Assembly: GCF_019679475.1 (NCBI RefSeq)
Contig: NZ_JAIEZP010000001.1
Location: forward strand, 1,922,001-1,986,000
Source of the DNA: Hyphomonas sediminis
Lineage (GTDB): Bacteria; Pseudomonadota; Alphaproteobacteria; Caulobacterales; Hyphomonadaceae
Direction of reading: 5' to 3'
Length of the DNA stretch: 64,000 nucleotides
Below, piece by piece: positions 38,038-48,491 of the stretch. The translations under genes were made by a program, and so were the position numbers. The number at the start of each line of letters is the position of its first letter. Position 1 is the stretch's first letter. The notes under the pieces were generated by a model, which was not told the origin of the DNA, made no database searches, and was given only the letters and a program-made list of their open reading frames with translations.

Positions 38038-38651
38038 CCGATACTCGCCTAATCCATCTGGTCGATGACGATGAAGCTATTCGCCACTCCGCGAGCTTCA
38101 TGCTGCGTCATGCCGGCTTTCGCGTGAAAACCTATCCCGACGGCGTTGCTTTTCTGGAGCAGGCTGAAGAGGCAGAAAAAGGTTGCATCCTCCTGGATGT
38201 TCAGATGCCGAAGATGGATGGCCTCGAAGTCCAGCAGGAACTCAACCAACGCGGCGTGGCCATGCCGGTGATCGTTCTCACCGGCCATGGCGATGTTGCC
38301 GTTGCTGTCCGTGCCATGAAGGCGGGCGCTGTGGATTTTGTCGAAAAGCCCTACGCCAAGCAGACCCTGGTGGATGCGCTCACCCGCGCTTTCGAGCGGA
38401 TGGAGACCCGCCGCAAGGAAGAAGTGCTTGCCGATGAAGCGCGCGGCCTGATCGAGCGGCTCACGGCGCGCGAGAAGGAAGTCCTGCTTGGCCTGGTCGA
38501 TGGCCAGACCAACAAGGAGATCGCCATCTCGCTGGATATTTCCCCGCGGACGGTCGAAATCCACCGTGCCAACGTCATGGAAAAGATGGGCGCCGGAAAT
38601 CTCTCCGCCGTGCTGCGCGTTGCCTTCGCTGCCGGCTTCGGGATTGAATAA
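38034..38651 (+). CDS. fixJ: response regulator FixJ
   Basis: Two-domain regulator of 205 residues: receiver with acidic pocket DDDE (11-14), phospho-acceptor Asp55 in ILLDVQMP, Thr83 and Lys105 (VEKPY), and a LuxR-type helix-turn-helix (about 145-205, LTAREKEVLLGLVDGQTNKE). Phosphorylated by FixL at low oxygen it should activate fixK-type and oxidase genes. The fixK gene itself is not in this window. Start coupled to fixL. Confidence 0.94.
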   Translation: MTDTRLIHLVDDDEAIRHSASFMLRHAGFRVKTYPDGVAFLEQAEEAEKGCILLDVQMPKMDGLEVQQELNQRGVAMPVIVLTGHGDVAVAVRAMKAGAVDFVEKPYAKQTLVDALTRAFERMETRRKEEVLADEARGLIERLTAREKEVLLGLVDGQTNKEIAISLDISPRTVEIHRANVMEKMGAGNLSAVLRVAFAAGFGIE

Positions 38652-38734
38652 TACGCAGTTTTAGGGGCTTCTACTTACAGACGGCAGCCCCGTTCGCGTG
38701 CAGGAATTAAGCTCCCGGAATGCCGGAGAGTGAA

Positions 38735-39124
38735 GTGAGCGCGATAGCAAAACCCCTGCCAGTCCACCCTGCGAGACGTATCGCTGTTGTCGACGACAGC
38801 GTGGCCGTGCGCCAGTCGCTGCGCCTGCTTCTGGGCGCGCGCGGCTTCAGCGTACAGACATTTGCGGGGGCTGAGGACCTGCTCGCCCATGTTGCGCCCG
38901 GCGATTATGATTGCTTCGTGATCGACCTGAAGCTTGAAGGCGTTGACGGCTTCGGCGTGCTCGACGCCCTGCGAAAGAAAGGCGTTGAGGCGCCTGCGGT
39001 GATGATCTCCGGTTGGGAGGCGCATGCGCTGGAGGAGACCGCGCGGAGCGCTGGCTTTGCGGCGCTGGTCCGCAAGCCAATGATGGACACATCTCTGGTC
39101 CGGGTTCTCAGCGAAGTGCTCTAA
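38735..39124 (+). CDS. single-domain receiver protein downstream of fixLJ
   Basis: Stand-alone receiver of 129 residues with Asp20/Asp21, phospho-acceptor Asp64 (FVIDLKLEG) and Lys114 (VRKPM); there is no output domain. The GTG at 38735 is preferred because GGAG stands 6 nt upstream; the in-frame ATG at 38720 lacks one. Position right after fixLJ recalls FixT, the receiver-like feedback inhibitor of FixL in Sinorhizobium and Caulobacter, but here the phosphorylation residues are intact and only one Cys is present. It could also be a phosphate sink for FixL. The 3' end overlaps the last codon of the convergent ScfR-like gene by 4 nt. Confidence 0.8.
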   Translation: MSAIAKPLPVHPARRIAVVDDSVAVRQSLRLLLGARGFSVQTFAGAEDLLAHVAPGDYDCFVIDLKLEGVDGFGVLDALRKKGVEAPAVMISGWEAHALEETARSAGFAALVRKPMMDTSLVRVLSEVL

Positions 39125-40560
39125 TCCGCCTGGAAGCGGTAGAGCGAGATGCCGCGTGCCCGCTCATCGAAGATCAGCTTCTTGCTCAGCGGTGCATGCG
39201 CGCGTGAGGCGCAGTGTTGACGTTCGCACATGTAGCAGTTCACGCCAATCGGCGTCGGCTCCACATGGTCGAGGTTGAGGTCCGCCGCGTAAACGAGCCG
39301 TTTGGCATAGGCAATATCGCAGCCGAGCCCGATGGCCAGCTTCGGGCCGGGCTTGTCATAGATGCCATCGGTGCGGCTGATCGTGCGCGCGATGGAAAAA
39401 TACGTGGTGTCGTCCGGCATCTGGATAATCTGTGTGCGGATGCGTCCGGGTGCCTCAAAACATTCATGGATGTTCCACAGCGGGCAGGCACCGCCAAACT
39501 TCGAGAAGTGAAACCGCCCGGCGCTGAAGCGTTTGGAAACATTGCCCGCCGTGTCGATACGCACGAAGAAGAAGGGAATGCCCCGCGCGTCAGGCTTCTG
39601 CAGCGTGGTCAGCCGGTGTGCCGTCTGCTCGAAGCTCGTGCCGAAGCGGTGGCTCAGCAGCTGCACATCATATTTTGTCTTCTCCGCTTCCCGCAGGAAG
39701 GCGTGATACGGCATCAGAACGGCGGCGGCGAAATAGTTGGCAAGGCTCACGCGGGCAAGGCCGATGGCGTCCCGGTCGGTAAAGCCCGCTTTCAGCACAT
39801 AGGAATCAATCAGATCACTGAATTCCAGCATGCCCAGCTGAAAGGCGAGCTGGAAACGGCGCCCGGAAGGCGGCAGCAGTTCTGAAAGGTCGATGCCGCG
39901 CTTGTGCCGGTCGTAATAGCGCAGGGTGTTGGGCATGATGTCATAAGGCACCACGCGCACGCGCAACCCATGCTGCCCCTTCAGGCGCTGGATCATCGCG
40001 GCGTAAAGGTCTTCATGCAGGGTGGACATTTCCGCCGCAAAGGCTTCGGCCGCCTCGTCCAGCTCCGGGAAATAATTGCGGTGATCCTGCAGCATCTGAC
40101 GAACGGATTCGACGCTGCGGGCGGATTCTTCCAGAAGCTCCACCTTCTCCCGGTCCGTCAGCGGATTATTGTCCGAATAGGTCCGCAGGGCCAGTTCGCG
40201 GTATTTGTCGTAAAGCTGCACAAAGGCGCGCGCGATGTCAGGATTGGCATTTACCACATCCTCCACATCATTCTTGCCGACGGGGCCGGCCTCCAGCGCC
40301 GGGTCGCGCAGCACTTCCATAAGCTCCGAAATCAGCCGCGCATCGCCCGCGCCGCCCACATCGGAAATGTCAAAGTCGTAAACCCGCGCCAGCGTCAGCA
40401 GGAGGTTGGCGCTGATCGGGCGTTGGTTCCCCTCGATCAGGTTAATGTAACTGGCGGAGACTCCGAGGTCTTCGGCCATCTGCGCCTGGGTGATCCCAAG
40501 TGTCCGTCTCAGCCGCCGAACACGCGGGCCGATAAGGGTTTTTTCCTTGCGCTCGGCCAT
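39121..40560 (-). CDS. ScfR/RamB-type XRE regulator of short-chain fatty acid and acetate metabolism
   Basis: Regulator of 479 residues: N-terminal XRE helix-turn-helix (about 12-68, TQAQMAEDLGVSASYINLIE), a middle ImmA/IrrE-like domain (LANYFAAAVLMPYHAFL region), and a C-terminal domain with the conserved cysteines CYMCERQHC. This domain order is that of the short-chain acyl-CoA regulators of actinobacteria (RamB/PrpR/ScfR) and their alphaproteobacterial relatives. It is divergent from malate synthase and isocitrate lyase, the classic targets of RamB. Activation or repression by acyl-CoA is inferred from the family. Confidence 0.88.
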   Translation of the reverse strand: MAERKEKTLIGPRVRRLRRTLGITQAQMAEDLGVSASYINLIEGNQRPISANLLLTLARVYDFDISDVGGAGDARLISELMEVLRDPALEAGPVGKNDVEDVVNANPDIARAFVQLYDKYRELALRTYSDNNPLTDREKVELLEESARSVESVRQMLQDHRNYFPELDEAAEAFAAEMSTLHEDLYAAMIQRLKGQHGLRVRVVPYDIMPNTLRYYDRHKRGIDLSELLPPSGRRFQLAFQLGMLEFSDLIDSYVLKAGFTDRDAIGLARVSLANYFAAAVLMPYHAFLREAEKTKYDVQLLSHRFGTSFEQTAHRLTTLQKPDARGIPFFFVRIDTAGNVSKRFSAGRFHFSKFGGACPLWNIHECFEAPGRIRTQIIQMPDDTTYFSIARTISRTDGIYDKPGPKLAIGLGCDIAYAKRLVYAADLNLDHVEPTPIGVNCYMCERQHCASRAHAPLSKKLIFDERARGISLYRFQAD

Positions 40561-40576
40561 CTGGCACCCCGGTTAA

Positions 40577-40623
40577 GTTTACAAACCTTACATGTGACAC
40601 AAGGTTCTTGTTACAACGTAAAC
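40577..40623. promoter_or_regulatory. candidate ScfR-type binding sites upstream of the glyoxylate genes
   Basis: GTTTACAAAC (40577-40586) is symmetric apart from its central base pair, and GTTACAACGTAAAC (40610-40623) has matching outer arms. Both lie in the AT-rich divergent region between the regulator and malate synthase genes and resemble the TTTGCAAA-like cores reported for this regulator family. Binding is inferred. Confidence 0.4.
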
Positions 40624-40717
40624 ACAAAAACCCAATGGAAACAGAAAGGTACTCGATCATCTCGCGCGCTGTAAATATGGTTGTGTCAAGAATTAAGACA
40701 TCCAGGGAGTACCGGCC

Positions 40718-42355
<1,638 letters not shown>

Positions 42356-42399
42356 TACGTCAACAGACTAACACGATTTTCCCGTAAGGAGATACTCCC

Positions 42400-44019
42400 A
42401 TGACCAAGCGTCCCACCTATGCTGAGCTTCGCGCCCAGGTCCAGAAACGTTACCCCACCGGCCAGGCACCCGGCGGCGTCACCGTGGACGATATCGTCCA
42501 GCTCAAGATCCAGAACACCTACAACACCCACCTCGACATTGCCCGCGAGATGGCCGGTGTGATGCGCGCCGACATGGCCGCCTATGACCAGGATCACTCC
42601 AAGTTCACCCAGTCGCTCGGCTGCTGGTCGGGCTTCCATGCCCAGCAGATGATCAAGGCCGTCAAGCGCATGAAGGGCACCGCCAAAGGCACCTATGTGT
42701 ACCTCTCCGGCTGGATGGTCGCTGGCCTGCGCAACCGTTTCGGCCACCTGCCGGACCAGTCGATGCACGAGAAAACCTCGGTCGCAGACCTGATCGAGGA
42801 GATCTACGTTTCCCTCCGCCAGGCTGATGAAGTCGCCCTGAACGATCTCTTCCGTGAGCTGAAAGCGGCCCGCGAAAAAGGCGCGCCTGCGGATGTCATC
42901 GAAACCATCGTCGCCCGCATCGACAATTTCGAATCCCATGTCGTGCCGATCATCGCCGACATCGACGCCGGCTTCGGCAACGAGCACGCGACTTACCTGC
43001 TCGCCAAGGAACTGATCAAGGCTGGCGCCTGCTGCATCCAGATCGAGAACCAGGTGTCGGACGCAAAACAGTGCGGCCACCAGGATGGCAAGGTCACTGT
43101 TCCGCGTGAAGACTTCATCGAGAAGCTGCGCGCCTGCCGCCTGGCCTTCGAAGAACTCGGCGTGGACGATGGCGTCATCGTGGCGCGTACCGACAGCCTC
43201 GGCGCTGGCCTGACGCAGAAAGTCCCGGTCTCCACCGGCCCCGGCGACCTTGCCTCGCAATACACCAAATGGCTCGAAGTCGAAGAGATCACGCCCGCCA
43301 GCCCGCTGCAGGAAGGCGACATGGCCCTCCAGCAGAATGGCCGCCTCGTGAAGCCGGTCCGCCTTCCCAACGGCCTGTTCAAGTTCCGTGAAGGCACCGG
43401 CGCAGACCGCGTGGTCGAGGATTGCATCGCCAACCTCACCCTCGGCGGCGCAGACCTTCTCTGGATCGAGACCGACACGCCGGATGTGGACATCATCGCC
43501 GGCCTCGTGAACCGCGTGAAGGAAGCTGTCCCGAACGCCAAGCTCACCTACAACAACTCGCCCTCCTTCAACTGGACGCTCAACCTGCGCAAACAGGTCC
43601 GCAAGGCCTGGGCCGCAGAGGGCAAGATTGCAGAGGGCGAATATCCGGAAGCGGAGCTTATGTCGGCCAAGTATGACGACACCCCGCTTGGCCAGGAGGC
43701 AGACCGCCGCCTGCAACGCTTCCAGTACGACATTTCCGAGCGCGCCGGCGTGTTCCACAACCTGATCACGCTGCCGACCTTCCACATGACGGCCTTCGCC
43801 ACCGACCAGCTCTCGCGCGGTTACTTCGGCGAAGACAAGATGGCCGCCTATGTGAAGACGATCCAGCGTCAGGAAATCCGCAACAATGTCTCGGCTGTGA
43901 AACACCAGCACGAAGTCGGCTCCGACCTCGGCGACACGTTCAAGGAAATGGTTGCCGGTGAGCGCGCCCTGAAAGCCAGCGGCGAGCACAACACCATGAA
44001 CCAGTTCGAGAACGTCTGA
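42400..44019 (+). CDS. aceA: isocitrate lyase (long-type)
   Basis: Isocitrate lyase of 539 residues, longer than the 430-residue E. coli enzyme and like the long type of Pseudomonas. The catalytic Cys225 stands in DAKQCGHQDGK (commonly KKCGH; Gln replaces the first Lys neighbour), with IIADIDAGFGNEHATYLL for metal binding and NNSPSFNW near residue 386 for substrate. It splits isocitrate into glyoxylate and succinate. A GGAGATA ribosome site precedes the ATG, and a UUCG-capped terminator follows 30 nt after the stop, closing the operon. Confidence 0.95.
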   Translation: MTKRPTYAELRAQVQKRYPTGQAPGGVTVDDIVQLKIQNTYNTHLDIAREMAGVMRADMAAYDQDHSKFTQSLGCWSGFHAQQMIKAVKRMKGTAKGTYVYLSGWMVAGLRNRFGHLPDQSMHEKTSVADLIEEIYVSLRQADEVALNDLFRELKAAREKGAPADVIETIVARIDNFESHVVPIIADIDAGFGNEHATYLLAKELIKAGACCIQIENQVSDAKQCGHQDGKVTVPREDFIEKLRACRLAFEELGVDDGVIVARTDSLGAGLTQKVPVSTGPGDLASQYTKWLEVEEITPASPLQEGDMALQQNGRLVKPVRLPNGLFKFREGTGADRVVEDCIANLTLGGADLLWIETDTPDVDIIAGLVNRVKEAVPNAKLTYNNSPSFNWTLNLRKQVRKAWAAEGKIAEGEYPEAELMSAKYDDTPLGQEADRRLQRFQYDISERAGVFHNLITLPTFHMTAFATDQLSRGYFGEDKMAAYVKTIQRQEIRNNVSAVKHQHEVGSDLGDTFKEMVAGERALKASGEHNTMNQFENV

Positions 44020-44048
44020 CCCATTCCTGCTGCGTAGGGAAAACTCCG

Positions 44049-44081
44049 CCCCATCTGCCTTCGGGCAGGTGGGGTTTTTTT
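44049..44081 (+). terminator. rho-independent terminator of aceBA
   Basis: An 11-bp stem CCCCATCTGCC/GGCAGGTGGGG with one G-T pair, TTCG tetraloop and seven T residues. It lies 8 nt from the stop of the convergent DUF4198 gene, which it may also serve from the other side. Confidence 0.92.
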
Positions 44082-44089
44082 ATCCGGCC

Positions 44090-44881
44090 TCAATGCTCGG
44101 CGTGCGATCCGCCCACGGCAAATGTCACGGTCGTCGAGTGGGAGCGCACATCCGTCTCCGCCCCGTTCGGCGCGGGCGCAATGTGGCGGGCGAGTAGCAC
44201 ATACACCCCCGGCACCAGTCCTTCGAGCCGCAGGACGCCGTCTTCGGCCACGGTCACGCGCTGTCCGTCATGCGCCCCGGCAAAGGAGGCATAGGCCGGA
44301 ATGAGATAGGCTTCGTCGGGCGCGAAACCCGCCCCGTCAAACGTCACGCGAAACGCCCGCATGTCATCTGGCGCATCATCTTCCGTTAGCGGAATGACGC
44401 CCAGCTGCCCCGGCGGGGCAGTGTCAATCGCTGTCTCTGCGCCGCCACAGCTGAAATATGTGTCCGAAACCGTCGCCGTCTGCGAGCTCAGAATGCGCGT
44501 CCCGCCGGGCAGGCTCTCGCTGCCCTCAAGGCGCACATATGCCCCGTCCAGCAGCGCCACCTTGCCCTTGCGACCGAGGCGCGCGCCCGTGGTGATCCGG
44601 TAAGTGCCCGGCACATCCAGCGAGGCTTCCAGCCGCGACATCGCATGGTCGGCGCGCACACTGTCAAACGCCACCGGTCCTGTCGGTCCGGTCAGGTGAA
44701 ACTCCGGCACGCTCAGCACGATCTCCGGCGCCGGAAAATAATCGCTGAACGTCGCAATCGCGCCCAGTCCGCTGCAGCTTTTATAGTCAAAGGAATCGGG
44801 CAGGATGTATCCGGTATGCGCGGCGGCGGGCAGGGCCGCCATCATGGCGAGCCCCGCAAGGGCAGTTGCTGCCCGCCTCAC
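44090..44881 (-). CDS. DUF4198-like periplasmic protein
   Basis: Secreted protein of 263 residues with a signal peptide ending ALPAAAH, then the DUF4198 opening HTGYILPDSF and a beta-rich body closing with a strand VPGVYVLLARH. The family often accompanies TonB receptors and metal uptake genes; its biochemical role is unknown. It starts with GTG at 44881 overlapping the DUF6607 gene's stop (GTGA), so the two are coupled. Two Cys pairs may form disulfides. C-terminus has a few His (RSHSTT...GGSHAEH), mildly suggestive of metal binding. Confidence 0.72.
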   Translation of the reverse strand: MRRAATALAGLAMMAALPAAAHTGYILPDSFDYKSCSGLGAIATFSDYFPAPEIVLSVPEFHLTGPTGPVAFDSVRADHAMSRLEASLDVPGTYRITTGARLGRKGKVALLDGAYVRLEGSESLPGGTRILSSQTATVSDTYFSCGGAETAIDTAPPGQLGVIPLTEDDAPDDMRAFRVTFDGAGFAPDEAYLIPAYASFAGAHDGQRVTVAEDGVLRLEGLVPGVYVLLARHIAPAPNGAETDVRSHSTTVTFAVGGSHAEH

Positions 44882-45948
44882 GATTTATCCCCCGCTTTCG
44901 GCGTCGCGGCCACGCGCTCCGCCAGCGGATCAAGATCGAACGTCACATGCGCCCGCACGAGCGCCCGGCCTTCCGCCGCCGCTTCTGCCAGCGCCACATC
45001 TCCGGCGGCATATTTCTCCGCCAGCTCAAGCAGAGGCATGTAAAGCGCTTCGGTCTCGCCCTGAATGGTCAGGCCAAAGGCGGGTGCTTCGCTGGCCACT
45101 TTCGCCCATTCGTCGCGGATCTCGGTCCAGAAATCTGCCGTGCCCGTCCAATAGTCCAGCGCCACATCCACCGGGAAATCGCTGTCGCGCTCATAGGTGT
45201 TCACGCCCACTTCGCGCGCCAGCAGCACAGGCACGCCGGATGAGAGCACCACCTTGTCATTGTCCTGCTCATGCACCCAGCCGAGCGGCGTGATCACATG
45301 CCGGTTCACGGCATTGATGGTGTGGTAATCGTTGCGCGTGGTCATGTCGCGCCGGGGCAGGGGGCGCCACTCATGGCCGGGCGCCCAGGTTGCCGGGCCT
45401 AGCTCATAGCTCCACGCGGCCAGCGCGCTGTAACGTGGCGCATCGTCCACCTGATAGACGGTCTGGGACCATTTGCCCTTGCGCTCGGCTTGCGGAATGT
45501 CCCGCCATTCCCAGGCATTGCCGCCAATGAAGCTCAGGATGCGCGCGGGTTCATATTGCCAGTCCTGCCGCCAGTGCTTGATGGGGAAGGCCGCGTCGCC
45601 ATGCGAGGCCACCAGGATATGCTGCAGGCTGATGAAGTCGCCCCGGTCCTCGATCACGCGAACCACTTCCTGCGCGCCGGAAATCTTCGGCGGCATCACG
45701 ATGTAATCCTCATTGAAGGAAACCGTTTCGATGAAGTCGAACGACACCTTGTAGTCGCCTGCCATTGCGAGGATCGACTGCCGGTCCTGCTCGAAGCGGG
45801 CTGCGTCCGCGCGCTCAGCGGCGGGCGGGGGCGTGGCCAGCGCGGTCTGCGCGTTGGTGGCGGCGCAGGCGGCCAGGCTCAGGGCCATCACGGCGCAGCC
45901 GAGTTTCAGCAGGCCGGGTTTCATCGGGGCGGGCGGGTTCAGCGGCAT
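44878..45948 (-). CDS. DUF6607-like lipoprotein
   Basis: Predicted lipoprotein of 356 residues with lipobox LAAC near residue 28; the body contains several blocks I associate with DUF6607, such as DFIETVSFNEDYIVMPPK, LQHILVASHG and WRQDWQYEPARILSFIGGNAW. Function is not known. AAGGAGG stands 9 nt before the ATG at 45948; a second ATG eight codons in would also give a good lipoprotein signal. Divergent from a heme-type TonB receptor with Fur-like boxes between them, so iron-regulated partnership is inferred. Confidence 0.75.
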   Translation of the reverse strand: MPLNPPAPMKPGLLKLGCAVMALSLAACAATNAQTALATPPPAAERADAARFEQDRQSILAMAGDYKVSFDFIETVSFNEDYIVMPPKISGAQEVVRVIEDRGDFISLQHILVASHGDAAFPIKHWRQDWQYEPARILSFIGGNAWEWRDIPQAERKGKWSQTVYQVDDAPRYSALAAWSYELGPATWAPGHEWRPLPRRDMTTRNDYHTINAVNRHVITPLGWVHEQDNDKVVLSSGVPVLLAREVGVNTYERDSDFPVDVALDYWTGTADFWTEIRDEWAKVASEAPAFGLTIQGETEALYMPLLELAEKYAAGDVALAEAAAEGRALVRAHVTFDLDPLAERVAATPKAGDKS

Positions 45949-46003
45949 GGGGCGGCGCCTCCTTGGGGGCAGGATTCGGTCATGGGTGTATCTCAGCTAC
46001 TAA

Positions 46004-46024
46004 TGCGAATGAGAATGACTTGCA
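46004..46024. promoter_or_regulatory. Fur/Irr-type box 1
   Basis: TGCGAATGAGAATGACTTGCA has imperfect dyad symmetry (TGC...GCA ends) and contains GAATGAGAATGA, the hexamer pattern of Fur boxes. It lies 56 nt upstream of the DUF6607 start and 62 nt upstream of the TonB receptor. Confidence 0.6.
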
Positions 46025-46049
46025 ATCGCTTTTGAGTTTTGCAACAAGG

Positions 46050-46070
46050 GCAACTGAGAATCATTCGCAA
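46050..46070. promoter_or_regulatory. Fur/Irr-type box 2
   Basis: The stretch around TGAGAATCATTCGCA (46055-46069) resembles the classical Fur consensus half GAGAATCATT and is a partial inverted copy of box 1. Centres of the two boxes are about 46 nt apart. It overlaps the expected leader of the TonB receptor gene. Confidence 0.6.
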
Positions 46071-46086
46071 TACTAAAGGTGCATCC

Positions 46087-48255
46087 ATGAAATCCCCAAA
46101 CGCTTTCCCGCCGCCAGGCTTGCCGCGTCAGCGCCTCTTGCTGTCTGCGGCGGCCCTGGCGCTGGTCGCCGGTCCCGCCCTCGCTGAGGAGGCGCCTGAA
46201 GCCGACCAGAGAGAGGAAACCATCACCGTCTACGGAACGTCTAACCCCTTGCCGGTATTCGATTATCCGGGACAGGTCACGGTCATCTCCCGCGATACTC
46301 TGGAGCTGATCCAGCCCTCGGCCATGTCCGATCTGCTGCGCGATGTTCCGGGCGTGGAGTTTTCCGGCGGCCCGCGCCGGACGGGGGAATCGCCCAGCAT
46401 TCGCGGCTTCGGGCGGGAGAATGTCCTCGTCCTGGTCGATGGCGCCCGCCAGTCTTTCAGCTCCGCCCATGACGGCAGTTTCTTCCTCGATCCGGAGTTG
46501 CTCCGCGCTGCCGAAGTCGTGCGCGGGCCTGCTTCTGCGCTTTACGGGTCTGGCGCCGTCGGCGGCGTGCTCGCCTTCGAAACGGCCAGCGCGGCAGACC
46601 TGCTGCGCGAAGGGGAAACCTTCGGCGCGCGCCTGCGCGCCGGCTATCAGAGCGCAAATGAGGAATGGCTCGGCTCGGCCACTGTCTTCGGCACGGCGGG
46701 TAACCTTGATGCCCTCGCCAGCTTCGGCCTGCGCCAGTCGGGCGATATCGCGCTCGGCTCGGGCGTCGATCTTCCGTCTGATGATGAAATCCAGACCGGC
46801 CTGATCAAGCTCGGCTACCAGTTTACCGACGCCTTCTCCGGTGAAATTGCCTGGCAGAAGTTCACCAACTCCGCCGTCGAGCCGAATAACGGGCAGGGCA
46901 CTGCCGGCACGGGCGATGCGACGCTGGACCGCGATGTCGATAAGGACATCACCAGCGAGCTGTGGCGCGGCGCGCTGGCCTTCAATCCGGCGTCTGACCT
47001 GATCGACGCCAAACTCACCGTCTACCAGCAGAAAACCGGCGTGGACGAGTTCGACGTGACCGTCCCGCGCACCACCCTGCGCGAGATTGAAACCACCGGT
47101 ATCAGCCTGCGCAACGCCTCGCGCTTCCAGCTCGGCCCGGTCGAAACGACGCTGACGGTCGGCGGCGACTGGTATGAAGACAGCCAGGTCGGCACCGATT
47201 CCACCGCCACTGGCGGTATCCGCGGCGGCGTGCCCAATGGCAGCGCCGAATTTACCGGCGTGTTCGTTCAGGCCGAAGCTGAAGTCGCCCGGCCCTTCGG
47301 TCTTCCGGGCCGCCTCGTTGTCATTCCCGGCATCCGCCACGACAGCTTCGAAAGCTCGTCGGAGCTCAGCACGGAGAAGGCCTCAGACGACCAGATCTCA
47401 CCGCGCCTGGGCGCCACCTATGCGCCGGTCGAATGGCTCCGTCTGTATGCGTCCTATGCTGAAGGCTTCCGCGCGCCGTCCGTGAACGAGCTGTATCTCG
47501 ATGGCGTGCACTTCTCCGTGCCCCACCCGACGCTGTTCAATCCCGGCCTTGGCCAGTTCGTTTTCGTCAGCAACAATTTCGTGCCGAATGCAGACCTGAA
47601 GCCGGAATCGAGCGAGACCGTCGAGCTTGGCTTTGGCCTTGATTTTGCCGATGTCCTCACCAGCAACGATCGCTTCCAAAGCAAGGTTTCCTACTTCGAA
47701 AGCGATGTGACCGACCTGATCAACCTCTCGGTCGATTTCAGCTACGATCCCACCTGCTTCACCGGCCCCAGCTTCTTCCCCTGCACGGCGGGCACCACCA
47801 ACTCCGCCAATATCGCCGGGGCAAGCCTTGAAGGCTGGGAAGCCGAAGCGAGCTATGACGCGCCGCTCTGGTATGCCCGCGCGGCCTTCTCCACCATCGC
47901 CGGCACCGACACCGCCACCGGTGAAGATCTCGGCACTCTCACGCCGGACCGTCTGTCGCTGGACGCCGGCCTGAAGCTCGACCCGTGGAACACCCGCCTC
48001 GGCACACGCCTTCAGATTGCGGACGAATTCGAACGCCGCGCGCTCTCGGGCGGCGTGCTCACCGTTGCCGAGCGCCGCGCCGGCTATGTCGTGGTCGATC
48101 TCTACGCCTCCTGGCGTCCGGAGTTTGCGCCAAACCTGCGCATCGATGCCGGTGTCGATAACGTGCTCGACCATGACTACGACCGCGTCTTCGCGGGCGT
48201 GTCCGAGCCCGGCCGCAATTTCAAGATCGCTTTGTCCTGGCAGTTTGGTCAGTAG
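46087..48255 (+). CDS. TonB-dependent receptor of the heme/hemoglobin type
   Basis: Outer membrane receptor of 722 residues: signal peptide ending GPALAEE, a TonB box-like ETITVYG near residue 41, plug domain with VVRGPASALYGSGAVGGV, and a barrel with the heme receptor FRAP box in YAEGFRAPSVNELY followed by NADLKPESSE, equivalent to the NPNL box. The ATG at 46087 gives the cleanest signal peptide; an in-frame ATG at 46039 lies within the Fur-box region. Control by iron through the two upstream boxes and uptake of heme or a ferric complex are inferred from motif and context. Confidence 0.88.
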   Translation: MKSPNAFPPPGLPRQRLLLSAAALALVAGPALAEEAPEADQREETITVYGTSNPLPVFDYPGQVTVISRDTLELIQPSAMSDLLRDVPGVEFSGGPRRTGESPSIRGFGRENVLVLVDGARQSFSSAHDGSFFLDPELLRAAEVVRGPASALYGSGAVGGVLAFETASAADLLREGETFGARLRAGYQSANEEWLGSATVFGTAGNLDALASFGLRQSGDIALGSGVDLPSDDEIQTGLIKLGYQFTDAFSGEIAWQKFTNSAVEPNNGQGTAGTGDATLDRDVDKDITSELWRGALAFNPASDLIDAKLTVYQQKTGVDEFDVTVPRTTLREIETTGISLRNASRFQLGPVETTLTVGGDWYEDSQVGTDSTATGGIRGGVPNGSAEFTGVFVQAEAEVARPFGLPGRLVVIPGIRHDSFESSSELSTEKASDDQISPRLGATYAPVEWLRLYASYAEGFRAPSVNELYLDGVHFSVPHPTLFNPGLGQFVFVSNNFVPNADLKPESSETVELGFGLDFADVLTSNDRFQSKVSYFESDVTDLINLSVDFSYDPTCFTGPSFFPCTAGTTNSANIAGASLEGWEAEASYDAPLWYARAAFSTIAGTDTATGEDLGTLTPDRLSLDAGLKLDPWNTRLGTRLQIADEFERRALSGGVLTVAERRAGYVVVDLYASWRPEFAPNLRIDAGVDNVLDHDYDRVFAGVSEPGRNFKIALSWQFGQ

Positions 48256-48267
48256 AAGGATGAGACC

Positions 48268-48465
48268 ATGATGTGCATGCCCCTTGATGATGCCCAGATG
48301 CTGTGCTGGCTCCGCGCCCAGCTGAAGGTACTTTCCGCCTGGCGCGAAGAACTCGTCTGCCGGAACGAGACCGACCTTGAGGCGGTCTCCCGGCTGGAAG
48401 CGCATCATCAATGGCTGAACGCCGAGCTTCACAGGCTCGACCCCGGCCTGCGCCATCATGGCTGA
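48268..48465 (+). CDS. small hypothetical protein downstream of the heme-type receptor
   Basis: Protein of 65 residues with no signal peptide or membrane helix, mostly helical, with three Cys and five His (LEAHHQWLNAELHRL and the end RHHG). AGAAGGATGAGACC supplies a ribosome site and the gap to the receptor stop is only 12 nt, so it is probably co-transcribed and iron-controlled. No family is recognised. The His/Cys content fits binding of heme or metal, but at this size that is only a suggestion. Confidence 0.5.
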   Translation: MMCMPLDDAQMLCWLRAQLKVLSAWREELVCRNETDLEAVSRLEAHHQWLNAELHRLDPGLRHHG

Positions 48466-48491
48466 GGTGTGGTGGGGCGCCCGCGCGCGGC

